Shown: positions 1 to 12,429, counted from the first letter of the stretch. The stretch is DNA of 64,000 bases from Bursaphelenchus xylophilus (GCA_904066235.2 CAJFCV020000001.1:8370001-8434000); one strand, 5' to 3'. A program made the numbers and translations. The notes: generated by a model from the letters alone, not told the origin.

Positions 1-407
1 CGAGGACAAACATGAAACAATCCACAATGTAATGAGGAATTGCCTAATAAACAAGAAAATATTTCGCGATCCCTCCGGGTCTCCAAGGAAATTATTTCTT
101 CATTTTCAATCGATAAAAACTCTAAAACAATATCTTTCCTGAACGATTTTTAATATTTTCAAATCCCTAGCAGCTCACGCAAGGCGCGAAAAAAGCAAAT
201 TCTCATTAAAACACTCTTCATCATTGATCGTAAGCGGCTACGAGCCGATGAGATCATAGGTTTACAGTACCGAGAGAAAAAAAAATTTCGGGCTGTCTCC
301 CGGCCCGTCTTTCTCATTTTTGGCATTCCGATTATTCTACTCGATTTTTTGGAATTTTTTTTGGTCGGATCTGGACGAAATTCTGAACCGGAGGTGTGTT
401 TGGATCC
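1..407. other. left-edge non-coding sequence
   Basis: AT-rich stretch upstream of the SAC phosphatase gene, presumably its promoter and 5' leader. A 96-codon minus-strand frame covers 159-449, but it overlaps the phosphatase start, is lysine/arginine-rich and resembles no family, so it is not called as a gene. Confidence 0.4.
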
Positions 408-3400
408 ATGTCCGAAAATGTGGAGTCGTTTGAGCCCAAAACACTTCAATTCATATGCACCCAGACTGATTTCTTTCTGAAAGGCATCAGAAGTGTGTTA
501 AAATGTAACAGATCATCTGGAAAATTATGTTTGGCGTCACATTCAGGTATTTTTTTAAGTACAATGGTTCAGTGTTGAGGGTTTTTCTAAACGAAAGCTT
601 GGCAATAAATTGAAATTTTCTGTTTTAGAGCTAGCGGATGTGGATTCTTTGAATGTGCTGGGAACATTCTGTGGGTTCTTTGGTCGTCTGGAGTGTGATG
701 ATGGATCCTATCTGCTGCTGATATCACAATCGTCAAAAATTGGACATGTTGGCCCATCTGAATCTCCTGTTTTTCGGATAGATCGACTGGTTGCGATCCC
801 CATTGTTGATGATGGGTCGTTATCTCCGGCGTGCCTTGAAAATGATACAGGATTTGATCGTTTAAAGAACCAGCAGAAGAGGTTGTTTAAGTTTGTGACC
901 AGGAACAGCACCAGCAGTCGGCTGATTGATGAAGTTCTCAAGCTTGTCAATGTCTCGGCCAGTTTCTATTACACTGAAGAACACGATCTTACTTTGAGGA
1001 CTCAAAGGTATTATTAGTCTTACGATAATTCATTGTTTTAGACATTCCAAGAATCCGTTGGATTCTGCAAACGAATTTTTTTGGAATCGAAATCTTCTGA
1101 GCGATTTCTTCGATGAAAATGGGAAACAACTCGGAAAAACCGAGGAATGGTAGGTGAATTTACTTCTTGTTATTGAGTTTTAGGGTCCTTCGGATAATCC
1201 ATGGCTATTTCGAGCAGAAGTTTTTGTCTTATGAGACGGAATCCCAACTAAGATTGACTTTAATCTCGAGGAGATCTGTGAACCGAGCAGGCTGCAGATA
1301 TCTGCGGAGAGGAGTGGACGGTGAGGGAAATGTGGCCAATTTTGTGGAAACAGAAATGATGCTCAATATATTCGGACATACGTTGTCCTTTGTTCAGGTG
1401 TTTTTTCGTATTTAATTTTTTAAATATTGTTTTAGATACGTGGTTCGATCCCAATTTATTGGAGTCAAAGAGGGTATAGGTATCGTCCGCCATTGTCCAT
1501 CGAAAAGAGCTTGGCAGAATCTTTGCCTGCTTGTGAGAAGCATTTTAACTACCTAAAGAAAGCGTACGGAACTCCAATTAGTCTGATTAATCTCGTTGAT
1601 CACACGGGCCGAGAGTTTGCGTTGGGGGAGTCGTTTCTTCAGCACATACTTGAGTTGAACGATGCGGATATTCGATATTTTTCATTTGATTTCCATGATC
1701 ATTGCCGGGCTCTAAAATTTGACAATGTAAGTTCAGTTAATTTATTTTTATGTTGTTTTAGATATCAGTTTTGCTAAATGCGTTGGAGCCGTCATTGTCA
1801 TTGACAGGATTTTGTTGGATCGATAAATCTGGACAAATGGTTAGAGAGCAGAAAGGAGTAATTAGAACGAACTGTGTTGATTGTTTAGACAGAACTAACG
1901 TTGTCCAAGTAAGTTATTCTTTATATATTTCCATTTATTTTTAGAGTGCTATATCCCAAAGTGTAGTTGCCTGTCAGGCTTTGAAGTTGGGCCTGATCGA
2001 ACCGTTCACGGATACCCCCGAGATCCTGGTTCGACTCCTTCAGACACTCTGGGCAGATCACGGTGATTTTATTTCGCGTCAATATGCTGGGACGAATGCG
2101 CTTAAAGGGGATATAACCAGAGGAGGGCAAAGAAAGCTGGTTGGGCTTGTTAAAGATGGGTACAACTCGGCCAGTCGATACTATCTGAGTCATGTGAAAG
2201 ATGCTCAAAGACAGAGGGCCATGGATGCCATCACTTCGGGGAATGGAAAGACAATATTCTTGGATAAAAATGAACCAGAGTTGGGTACCGAAGCCAAAGA
2301 AATGGAGAAGGTGGAGGAGGAACAGGAACAGGAGGAGATTGAGAACATAGGGAGAATGGTCCATGAAACAGCGCGGTTTGTTTTGCCCGAAAACGAGGTC
2401 TTGGTTGGAGGATGGGCGTTAGTGGAGGCTTCAAGCAGTTCCAACCAGGTGGATACTGTACTTCTATTGACAAGGTAGGGGTTTTTTTTGTAATACACTC
2501 TGTTTCAAAAAGAATGTTGCGCTACGGACACGCTGAAGCAGAATGTTATCTGAATCCGACGTAAAAGTTTTTACAAACGTCTCCAAATTGCGGTCATTGG
2601 GTCTTTCTGTGCATATGGCTTGTTGCGAAACGTAGGGTAGCATCCAAGGTTGGTCCTGTCGCAGCGGAATCATTTTTGGTTGCAATGTTCACGCATTTTT
2701 TGTTGCGTATTTGTGAAACATAACTGGATGCTGTCCGACATACGTACGTCGCATCTACACTGTCTGTTCTCATGGATAGGCAGAATGGAGAGATATATAC
2801 ATTTCCTAGAAAATTGCATGAAAGTCTAGGCATTTTGCCCTCGATCAAGTGCAGACACTCGTATTGCAGTCATGTTAGTAAGTTCAGGCGCTCTGGGGCC
2901 CATATTCATAACATAATTTGTTTTTTTCCGGTTAAAACTTGGTTTTGTGGTCGAAAATTTGGGCTAATTTTATAAGTACCCGAATACTAGTCCTTCCGGA
3001 AAGTCGCCTGACTGATTTTTGACGTTTGCACTGTGCGAAAAAAGTCAGGGTGCGAGCGACAGCCCCAAAAAGCCTATTGCACTGTGCAAAAATCCAAAAA
3101 TTGCACAGTGCAAAGTGAACTTTCGTTTTCGCGGAGTGCATGTCGCCGATTTCCGTCCGGCGACTGTCCGGACGGACTAGTATACCCGCGTGGTGAATAT
3201 ACCCGGATTTTCCGAACCCTACTTACCAGTTTGAAAAAACTAAATTTTAAAACATTGCAAGCAGAGCGGTTGCAAACACAGTCAGACCTTGCATACTTTT
3301 TTTTACCCTAACGCTCCTTCACATCCTCTTTCTTTTCATCTAAGTAGATCAAAGAATCGTACGACGTCTGTAGCCAAGATGTTATGTCTGAGAGTTGTAT

Positions 3401-4172
3401 CTTTTATAAACAGTGTATATATTTAGATCCGAAGTGTTTATTGCCTGTTATTCCGAAGATTCTGAAAAACTCATCGAATTGATCAAAATCGACTTCCCTG
3501 AAATCAGATTACTGGAAACTGGCCCCATCGATAACACCGACAAGATACATCTGAGGATTCATTGGAAGTCGGACGGCCAGCAAATGTCTAAAACATGGAG
3601 AGCGGCCAATATCAGACTCTTCAATAATGTCGCCATCCTGATCAAGGACGAATCAGAAGGCGACGAATATGTTTTATCCATTTCTGAGCAGCTGAGGATT
3701 ACCTTACAAATGTGCGGACATCCAGTTGAACTGAGGAAAGTATCCAAATTGGATTCAAATGGAAGTCCTTTGGCGTAAGTTTTTATTCACAACTATTGTA
3801 AGTTCAATTTACAGGTCTGCTCGTACGAATATACTGAATACTTTGAGCTCCAGGCTCAGATTGCCGGGTGTTACGAAGAGGTCTACTCCTGGGAAAGAGC
3901 TAACTGTCCCTTCGGTAGGGGTTTTTCGTCTTTTATGCAGAGTATTGTTACAGCAGATGCCCCAATCAAAGTCCGATGGGCTCCTATCGAGTTCAGGATT
4001 TATTGGAAAGCTTCAAGACAAGTTTAAAGCTCCGCTAACAAAGTCTACCAATCAGGTTTATGCAAACGAAGTGGCAGTTTTAAGCTTGGAAGTAGGGAAG
4101 CCGGAAAGGGATCCCTTTGAATCCTACAAAGATCGAATTCTTCAGTCAAATTCTCAGGTTGTGATGCTCTAA
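408..4172 (+). CDS. INPP5F: SAC-domain phosphoinositide phosphatase of the INPP5F/SAC2 type
   Basis: Ten exons are inferred: 408-546, 629-1007, 1042-1149, 1184-1397, 1436-1726, 1762-1908, 1945-2474, 3427-3774, 3815-3914 and 3954-4172. The SAC domain runs through the first seven, with GSIPIYWSQ near 1445 and the catalytic P-loop [15 protein letters not shown] near 1866-1908 (CX5R, the nucleophilic cysteine and arginine both present). The region after it ([34 protein letters not shown]) fits INPP5F or Sac1 better than synaptojanin. An hSac2-type segment follows ([17 protein letters not shown] continuing across the long intron into [10 protein letters not shown]), which favours SAC2/INPP5F, a PI4P 4-phosphatase of endosomes. 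No 5-phosphatase domain follows, which excludes synaptojanin. The last intron (3915-3953, 39 nt, a multiple of three) could be retained without breaking the frame. The start at 408 is the first ATG in frame. Confidence 0.88.
2475..3426 (+). other. long repeat-filled intron of the SAC2-type gene
   Basis: At 952 nt this intron is some 25 times longer than the gene's other introns. It contains the TA-flanked inverted-repeat element at 2987-3180. Its ends are weakly alike in inverted orientation (TACACTCTGTTT near 2495 and the complement of AAACAGTGTA near 3409), which could be the degenerate termini of a larger decayed DNA transposon. No intact reading frame was recognised in it. Confidence 0.5.
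2987..3180. mobile_element. 194-bp MITE-like element with TA duplication
   Basis: Imperfect terminal inverted repeats of about 28 bp start CTAGTCCTTCCGGAAAGTCG on the left and end with the near-complement CGACTGTCCGGACGGACTAG on the right. Both ends are flanked by TA (2985-2986, 3181-3182), the target-site duplication of Tc1/mariner-type elements. The centre holds a second palindrome, TTGCACTGTGCAA paired with TTGCACAGTGCAA (about 3077-3113). It is too short to encode a transposase, so a non-autonomous element is the simplest reading. Confidence 0.65.
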
Positions 4173-4456
4173 TCCTGTGATTCTAAAATTAACTTTACTA
4201 ACCGCGTCTTATTTTGTTTGTGGTATGCCTCATAAGTTCCACTGATGCCAGTTTAAGTGTGAATTACTTAGTAATTCAAATATCTCATAGTTCTAGTCAT
4301 TAATGTCTAAAATAATCGTTTGTAAATACCTCTTCAACTTCACTTCATTTTTTACGTTTTCACTTCCTCAAAGTAATGGATATATATAACAGTAGTGATA
4401 ACGATGAAGGCATTGCTTTGCTTTAATCCACGAATTGAGCATAATTTGCTACCATA

Positions 4457-4462
4457 AATAAA
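4457..4462 (+). terminator. poly(A) signal of the SAC2-type gene
   Basis: AATAAA about 285 nt after the stop codon of the phosphatase gene, before the convergent SOCS-box gene begins at 4542. The position is consistent with a 3' UTR, but cleavage was not observed. Confidence 0.4.
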
Positions 4463-4541
4463 TTGGAATAATAAGAGAAATGTACGATTAGTCATCGGTA
4501 TTAAATGCTTTGCAAAGTATGTTTAAAATATACTACGTAGT

Positions 4542-5228
4542 CTATATCCGCAACGGTTGGATGTAAGGACAGAAAGAATAAAGAAATGTACAATCGAGAA
4601 CGTATTTTTGGGCATCAAATGGGATCGGCAGAAAACGGACATAATCATCGTTGATAATATGAGCACGAATCACGATTCGACATAGCTCCTTCAACTTGGG
4701 CATCAGATTTGATCTCCTGAATGGGTAGAGTAACTTAACATCCTGACTCCGTTGTGTTTCAGAACGCGGCATCTCAAGGATGTTGAGCAGATCCCCTTTT
4801 CTGGAAGCTTCCACAATTTTATTTACGAAGTCCTGCATGTCATCTGATTGGAGCAGAGCATTGGCCGAGCCCAGACAAAAACGCCCCTTGAAGTAGCCGA
4901 TCCGGCTATGATTGACGACTCCATTTGTTTTGTAAGTGATGGAAAAGAAGCTGGAGAGAGAACCTCGAGAATCTCGGAACAGAAAAGACCCATCCGGTCG
5001 GCTTCGCAACATCAGCTCTGCACGTCCCGCAGTTATCGAACCGTAATAACAACCACACTAAAATGGGAGTCATAAGCAAAGGAATCCAACGCTCACTTTC
5101 AGTATCTTCTTCATGCTTTCGGCCAGGGTTAGACAGTACGCATCTTCAGCCGCTTGATCGCATGTGGAACTAGAAGCATGTTGGCATCTTCTGGCGGTTA
5201 AAATAACCCGTGGTTCTGCACGTCTCAT
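4542..5228 (-). CDS. SOCS-family protein (SH2 domain plus SOCS box)
   Basis: Two exons (5228-5097 and 5057-4542), separated by a 39-nt intron GTGAGC...TTTTAG, give a protein of about 215 residues. Residues about 33-135 form an SH2 domain: LAESMKKILKCGCYYGSI, then RAELMLRSRPDGSFLFRDS with the phosphotyrosine-binding arginine in FLFRDS, then ITYKTNGVVNHSRIGYFKG. The C-terminus carries a SOCS box (LKELCRIVIRAH, then FLPIPFDAQKYVL), which in this family recruits elongin B/C and cullin 5 to ubiquitinate phosphotyrosine-bound targets. Domain order and small size match the CIS/SOCS class of feedback inhibitors of tyrosine-kinase signalling. The gene converges on the phosphatase gene, with about 370 nt between the stops. 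The exact subfamily was not resolved. Confidence 0.85.
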
Positions 5229-5831
5229 CTACAACGTTTACGAGAAACATTAAGTAAACGCATTATTCAAGTACCCTGATGACAAAAACATGTGAAACCA
5301 AGGGATGAAAGCTCTATTTATCATTTAATTTAACGAAATAACCGTATGAGACGTTTTTGCCCCCAAGCCGGGCGTGGCTGGGCAGATTGTGTGTGGCCAA
5401 AGGGAAAACGAACGGAAAAGGAAAAATTATATCCCCAACATCACCGAAATTTCTGGTATATACCCACGAGGTTAAAATACCAGAATTTTCCGAACCCTAC
5501 CTCGTACTATACAGTACAACCCGCTAAAAACGTGTTTTTTGCGCAGTACTGGTTATCAAACCAACAGAATTAACACAATCTGACCTTATTTCTACCTTGT
5601 ACTAGATGCATCACTTACTTATAGTACATAAGTAGTTTATACTATAAGAACTAGACCGATACACGTTTGCCCAGTTACAACTAGCTTGGCCAGCCACAAC
5701 TAGCTTGGGGACAAAAACGGGCCCAGTCAAAATAAACAACCAAATATTCTATTAGTCAAACCAGTATGTACAAATATGACTTCTGAAATATGTAAAACTG
5801 AAAATATCACATAATGCTCATGAAAAAGAGA
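5229..5831. repeat. intergenic region with a dispersed repeat copy
   Basis: No gene is seen between the SOCS-box gene and MED23. Around 5452-5502 the sequence TATACCCACGAGGT...ATTTTCCGAACCCTAC is clearly related to 3180-3222 in the SAC2 intron (TATACCCGCGTGGT...ATTTTCCGAACCCTAC), so both are probably copies of a dispersed repeat. A tandem-like CCAGTTACAACTAGCTTGG / CCAGCCACAACTAGCTTGG pair lies near 5670-5708. Confidence 0.45.
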
Positions 5832-8800
5832 TCAATTCATCCTTTGTGGGCCCTGACCGAAAGGCGGCATGCTATGAAGTTGCTGATTGGGCATGTTCAT
5901 AGGCATGCCCGACGTCATAGGAGGTTGGTTCTGGTACATCATAATATTCTGCGGATGCCATCCTTGATTGGGCCCTGCGGGTATTTGCCCTAGATTTCCG
6001 GGAATTTGTCCCGGAACAAATTGTCCACCTCTGTTTTGATTTGAATGAGTAGGATCCATACTGTGCGAGGGAGCACCTCCCATTTCTTGAGAATAATATG
6101 GCGGAGGCATATTCGGGGCCGTCCTCATCGCCATTTGGCCATATTGTCCTCCGGGAATTACTTGAGGTGGGAAATGCCCGCCCGTACCCGATACGCCTGG
6201 AACCGGTCCATGTTGTGCTTGCCCACCTGGATGCACTTGGCCATGGGAAGCAGGGATTAGATTAGGCGGTCGTCCAAAATGCTGAGAGTTTATGTTGGGA
6301 TTCATGTGATTATTCGGGAATCCAGGTGGATTCTCCACTCCTGGCATCCCCATCTGACCTTGGGGTGGTTGTTGATGATATCCAGCTCCATTTTGGAATG
6401 GCTGATTCGCCTGAGGTGTAATATGAGCTTGCTGAGGAAGCCCGGCTTGTCCCATTGACGGTGCGGGGCCGCCTTGATTTGGAATCTGCTGTGGCAATGG
6501 AGGAGCGGGCATGCCCATCTGTGGATTAAGAGGCATTCCTGGATGAAGACGAGATTGAGATCCGAAAGGATTGCGACCTTCAGCTTTCATTGCGTTATAT
6601 TCAGCCAGAGAGGGTACGGTCACCTGCCATTGATGCAAAACTTGGATCAGGCTGGCATGAGGAATGGATTTGTTGAGACGATCACTCATATCCATCACAC
6701 CTTGGGTCTGGAGGAACTTCAATTTATGTTGCATCGACTTCGGGAAACGGCTGATTGCCTCTTCGGTTTCTCTAGTAACACTGAATCCCGTCACTGTGTA
6801 TTTGAATTGATATAACAGATCACACACAAGGTCCTCGTATTTTAATTCGGAAACTGTTTTTAATATCCTGGGGATCATATCGTAGATGGTGATAATCAGA
6901 TGCAGATAGGCCTTGCTCCACTCCTTTTTGCTGGTCTCTTCCCTATCATGCACTTTGCTGAGATAAACAGCCAAGATACGAAGGAAATAGATTAGTTGAG
7001 TCTCGTTGTTGACCTTGGGTGCAAGATTTTGTTGAATGAAATTACAGAAATGGGCAAGGCTGTCACAACAGGCATGCTGGATGAATGAGTGGACAAGGGC
7101 CAGCAATGTTATCATCCTGTCGTCTCTATATTGCATGATTTCGATGTTGAATGAGGATAACATGTAATCAGGACTCTTGGAGAGAAGTTCTGGCCACTCA
7201 AATGACTTCTCGACGATCTTGTAGAAATGCTCTTGATAGTGTTTGGGAAGATGGGTTAGGATCAAGGCAATTGAGTTGAGTCTGTCATATGGCCGATTGA
7301 TTGGACGAAGGAACATACAACCAACCAATCCCTCCACGATCTTCTTGCTGCTTTTAGGAGATATCATCAGCTCCAGACATCCAGCAGTGACTGCCTGAGC
7401 AGCTGGAGGAAACTCGGCAAGGCGCCAATCATGACAGACAAAGTCTGGAGGCTCGTGGATGTAAGTCGAGGCGGCCGATACTCGGTTTACAATCTCCTCA
7501 CATATCTTAATCGGAGCTTCCTATGAAGAAACATAAAAAAATAACACTGAAACTTACTGAATGATTGTTGTGGATGAATTCAGCAGTCAGATATGGATAC
7601 TTCGACTGCCTATCATCGTCCAGTAACTTTCCAACGGTCTTTACAAAGCTCACCATATCCGAGGATTTGAAATTCTTTTCGAGAACAAAGACCATCTTAT
7701 ACAAGGAGGTGATTGGAGCAGCTGGAAAACGTAGAATTTATTCCAATACATCAAACTTACGGTGATACCGATACAACGGAGCCAAGAACTTGGCCAGGCC
7801 ATCAATAATCATCCCATCCATGCCGACTTCGAAGCATCGCATGAAGAGAAAGTCGACCAACGGGACCAATCTCTCTGCCAGATTACTGTAATACATTAAC
7901 ACTGGTGTTTCGGAGTTGATCTCGTTCTCGGATATTCCATCCATTCGCGGATCCGCATAATCAAAATGTTTCTACAAACCCCAAATTAAATAACGCATCC
8001 TGCTTTACAGAGTACTCGACATGTTACAATCCTTACTCTATTATATTCTGCTTGTTTGGCAAAGAAGTCTGCAGACTTGTAAGTGAAATAACTGTGGGTT
8101 GAAGGGACATAACTATACAGATAGACCAATCTCTGTGCCAATTCATTGCTCTCGCCTTTGCTCAAGAAAGTGTGGAGAAGGATCAAGGCCAACTTGATAG
8201 ATTTGTTGTCGTTGGGATGTACAATCAGGGCCAACAGAAATCTCTCGACAGGAATCCCGGGCCTCACAAAGATCATCTGATTGAGAACGGTCATCATCTT
8301 CTCGATCTCACTGTCCGATGTCGCGTTTTTACATTTGAGAATGACATAATCGACCAGTCGATTTAGACTCACCGTCAGTTCGTATATTGTCATCGATTTT
8401 ACCATTCTAAAAACAGATGATGATCTAAAAAGTTCTTACTTGAAGATCGTGACTGGAAGTTGGATTCCTTGAGCACCCGCCTTGAACAAAATCACCAAAG
8501 TGTTCTGGGTGCACTGAGGCTGTGTCTGCATGTTGCCTAATTGGTGAATCTCGGCATCCGCTGCTCTATCCATAGCATTTACATCTTCAATATCCATCGC
8601 TTGTTCGTATGTGACCTCTTTCAGACAAGCCGGTAACCATTTGGCGGTGCATTCAGGAAATCGGAAGGTCTCCTTGATTAAATCGATGTGGTAATGGAGG
8701 TTTGTAGTTCCATCGCAATCGGCTAAACAATTAATAACTCCCACTAAAAACAAATGCATACCAATCAACTTGATGGACATGATGAACTGAGTTACGATCA

Positions 8801-11800
8801 GTTTTACGATCTCCGGACATAAAATCAACTCTTGACCAAACTTCTCGCTGGGTAAGAACAGATTTATACCTGCCAAGAATGCGATTACATCAACATATAA
8901 TGTGATGACTTACGAATTTTTTTCAGCGACATAATACAGGGGATAATATCAAAGCAGGGGGCCGTCATCAGCTGTCTGAGAATCACTTGCTCCATCAGCA
9001 CATACTGAGGAAGTTTGAGGGATGCTGGACTGGTTAACGGAGGAAGAAGATCATGGGCTCTCCCGAACAATTGGATCCTGAACATAAAGGGACCGGTCAG
9101 AAAAGCGGTTATATTCTTGAAACGATAGGCCATGATGTCATAGAAGATAAACGAAAATCTATCGGCCGGAGCTGTGCATTTGGTCAGGAAGGCGAACAGA
9201 ACACTGCTTGAATTCTTTATGTTCAAGTGGTCCGAACTCAGCAAAATCTTAGTCAGAGATTCTGAAATTAACCATAAATTAGAAATTATAATTGATTAAA
9301 ATAAAAATAAATAAAGTACCGAACATACCAACTATGGCTGGAGATGGATACTGCTGAGAATTGGAAGTGTTCACGAAATGAAACAACATGTAAGTAAACA
9401 GCTGATTTCTCGCTGAAGCTGTCAGAAGATCCAGAAAACTTGTCTCAAGACCTTCTAAAGACGCTGGGCATTGATGTTTAAATGGAAGTTCATACACTCC
9501 TTTCACAGAATTTATCTTTTTCATAATTTGAGTGCAAACTTCGGTATTGAACACAGTTTCATCATTGCAATCTAAAAATAAAAACACTATTGAGAAAAAT
9601 AAAACTTACAGGCATTGGCACAACAAGCCAGGAGTCCATCGTCTTGGGCCAAGCTGACATGTTCCTTTAGATAATTAATGCCATTAGTCAAAATTGCCGG
9701 GGGGTTATTTTCTTTGGCCATATTCATCCAAATTGCAGCCGGAACAAAGAATCTGACCAAATCAAAAGCATCGGCACTAGATCCGCTCCAGGCAATATCT
9801 TCGGCATAGAGAATATTGAAGATCTCGGTAACTAAACAATATTAACAATCACAGTCTTAAACTTACTCTCATCCTTAGGGAATTGTCGTTTGGAAAGAGA
9901 AACACACTGCAAAATCAACCACATCAACTCTCCCTTGGATTTCTTAAAGTTGGACTGATGAGCATTAAAATGGTCTTTGAGAAGCTTCAAAAGTTCCGGG
10001 AATGATCCATATTTATGAGAGATGGTGTAATTACACAGATGCATTATGTGTCTCCAATTATATTGCACTTCATCACTCATTACTTTCCTTTTCGTATTCT
10101 CTGTGGCACACATAGCTTCCATTATAAGGATGTCCAACATTTCATCGCACATTACAATCTTCTTTTCTTTACTTTTATTGGACAAATTCTAAAAATAAAA
10201 AAGTGACAACGACAACTTACATTCAGACAACTCTGACTCCTTGGTTGCTTCATTATCATGTACAGTGGATAAGCTTGAGCGACAACAAAGAGAGTGTTGT
10301 ACGGAAGATGGGTTTTGGAATTTCTATATCCGTGTTCGCTGAACCTCCATGTATTCCCATATGAAGAGTAAGTTAACATGGATGTTACCGGATAGGCCCA
10401 CGGTCTCCCAATAAAGGTTGTGACATCTGCAAGGGTTCTGAAGGAAGCGACAACATTCCGGATCTTCTCGGAAAGTCTCTAAAACACAACGAATATTGCA
10501 TTCTTTATCGTACAGGGTGGGCCACTCGAAACGGGTAAGTTTTTTCTTTGGATTTCTCCGCGGAGACTCCGCCGATTTTCCCGAAATTTAGATTTCTCTG
10601 TAGCTGAGACCCGCCATTTTTAACCGGTTGAATTTGAAAAAAATATACTTTGAATTGACCTTTCTATGCCTTCCCAAAGTTTTGAAGAATTATTTTCGAG
10701 CCGAAACCGCTAAAACTTTGAAAATTTTTGGAATGATTTTCAATTGACTTTCTCGGACTTGGAAAATTTTTGGCTTTTTTTGGTAAAATCGGGAAGTAAA
10801 AAATTGCGTATGCTCTCTCTAAACTTGTTTAAGGAAAATTGAAAGCAAAAATAGTGTTGTTTGCGTTACCGTTAAGGTACGAACTTTCAAAAAAAAAACC
10901 GGTAAAAAATGGCGGGTCTCAGCTCCAGAAAAATCTAAATTTTAGAAAAATCGCCGGTGTCTCCGCGGAGAAATTCAAAGAAAAAACTTACCCGTTTCGA
11001 GTGGCCCACCCTGTATATATTATATATACCTAAATTAGGTTGACAGTCACTTACAGGTAATTTATGGACAGCAGACGTTGGGAATATCCTGCAGACTTCG
11101 GTAATGATAAAGAGACTTGGGTAAAAGTTGTTATACCGATCCAGCAATTCGATTGTCAACTTCTCCAAAGGAAGCAACTGCACAACTTGGCATCCTTCCA
11201 ATTTAGCGTGCTGTTTCAAACCACGGTCCAATTTCTCGACCAAAACCAACTTCAGGATTTCCCTCATGCCCTTATAATCGATCTCTTTGAGGTGGTCCCG
11301 AACAAAATCAATTTTGATAGGGTTGATAGGGACTTGAAAACGGACAATATCCAACGAATTAATCATCCCATATGCAATAGCACTAAAAAGACAACAAATC
11401 TGTCCAAAGCTACCAGCGATCAATGACTTACAGTACAGGAGCAACACTTTTTTTGTGCAAAGCGAACAAAACTTTGGTTACAATATTGTCAATCTCAACG
11501 AGATGCCTTGTACTATGTAAAAAGTATGTGACCATTGCATTGATGCATAACTCCAAGTCTCTCTAAACACAAAATAATAAAGAATACTGAAAACAAACCT
11601 GTCCTTCAACCTTCTTCATCAGCTCCACTATCTCCACTACAACTGCCTCATCATCCTTGGAGTCTTTCTTGAAGTCTTTGAACAAACCTCCACCTTTATC
11701 TCCTTCCTTAAAAAGATTTATATACTTCGTGTTGGAGGTACAAGATTTTTTGAATAATCAAAGACTTACCACAAATTTATCAATAATTAAGGCGACTCTT

Positions 11801-11904
11801 TTATCGTTCTTCAATGTTATACAGGTGGAGATGTCAGCGGGCGAAACATCGGTCATTTCTGGCTCAACACTTCGAACCAACTGGCCTAATATTGAGCTAC
11901 TCAT
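5832..11904 (-). CDS. sur-2: Mediator complex subunit 23 (MED23/SUR-2)
   Basis: About 15 exons, read from ATG at 11904 to the stop at 5832. First exons: 11904-11770, 11706-11599, 11562-11432, 11382-11056, then 10478-10220 after the MITE-bearing intron; the last exon is about 7519-5832. Segments resemble MED23 along its length, for example FIGRPWAYPV near 10400. The 3' exon follows human MED23 order: NSIALILTHLPKHY, TLLALVHSFIQHACCD, QLIYFLRILAVYL, DLLYQFKYTVTGFSV. MED23 is a tail subunit of Mediator linking transcription factors, notably Ras/MAPK-responsive ones, to RNA polymerase II; C. elegans sur-2 acts in vulval induction. After the homologous part comes a roughly 270-residue tail rich in Pro, Gly, Gln, Met and Asn (about 6650-5832) with no counterpart in the human protein as I recall it. 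The start is the first in-frame ATG (MSSSILGQLV). Confidence 0.9.
10513..11013. mobile_element. 501-bp Tc1/mariner-type MITE in a sur-2 intron
   Basis: The element begins CAGGGTGGGCCACTCGAAAC and ends with the exact complement GTTTCGAGTGGCCCACCCTG. TA flanks it on both sides (10511-10512, 11014-11015). The inverted arms extend for about 118 bp (10513-10630 and 10896-11013) with only scattered mismatches, both reaching the GAGACCCGCCATTTTT motif. The AT-rich centre has no open frame long enough for a transposase. CAGGGTG...CACCCTG termini with TA duplication are typical of Tc1/mariner-derived non-autonomous elements. It lies wholly in the intron between sur-2 exons 4 and 5. Confidence 0.88.
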
Positions 11905-12159
11905 TTATTCTGATTTCATGAGTTCAGTCAGATCGAACGCAAGCAAAAAATGCGAGAAAAAATTGTTAAATTGCTTTATGCCAAAGAATAAAAAAATGCT
12001 GCGGGACCCGATTGGTTTTTCATAAGCGATTACATAAGACCATGATAAAGTTATAACACAGGGAACTCAAAATCACTTATAGGTAATTTTTATTTTCGGC
12101 GCCCGGGAAATTCACTTATAGGTAATTATAAATACTTATAGGTAACAGAAAATTATACA

Positions 12160-12405
12160 CAGTGCAGGATAGATAAAAATTTATTCAAACAAATTAAAAA
12201 ACAACTTGACTCTGATATATTACCGGTTACACATGTGGTTAGCGCATCTTCTGTGCCCTGACGGGGCAAGGATTGCTTCTGTGCGGATTTTCTATGGGTA
12301 CTCCTGCGGCTAGATGCACTGAAAATAGTCAAAGATAAAGAAAAAGTAAATAAAATTGTCGGAGATAGTTTATTATGAGCTATCCTTGAACTCATTTTTT
12401 TGCTT
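12160..12405 (-). other. small uncertain reading frame
   Basis: A minus-strand frame begins MSSRIAHNKLSPTILFTF, which looks like a possible signal peptide, and continues into a basic, serine-rich stretch. A TATTTTCAG splice-acceptor-like site lies inside it near 12320, so the 3' half might instead be an exon. It lies within the repeat-rich island and matches no family I recognise. It is kept as a weak candidate only. Confidence 0.15.
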
Positions 12406-12429
12406 TCCCATCCCAAAAATTAGTTTAAG

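Noticed and set aside
159..449. 96-codon minus-strand frame at the left edge
   Set aside because: Overlaps the start exon of the SAC phosphatase in antisense, basic low-information composition, no splice or family support.
408..4172. Synaptojanin (unc-26)
   Set aside because: No inositol 5-phosphatase domain follows the SAC domain; an hSac2-like segment does.
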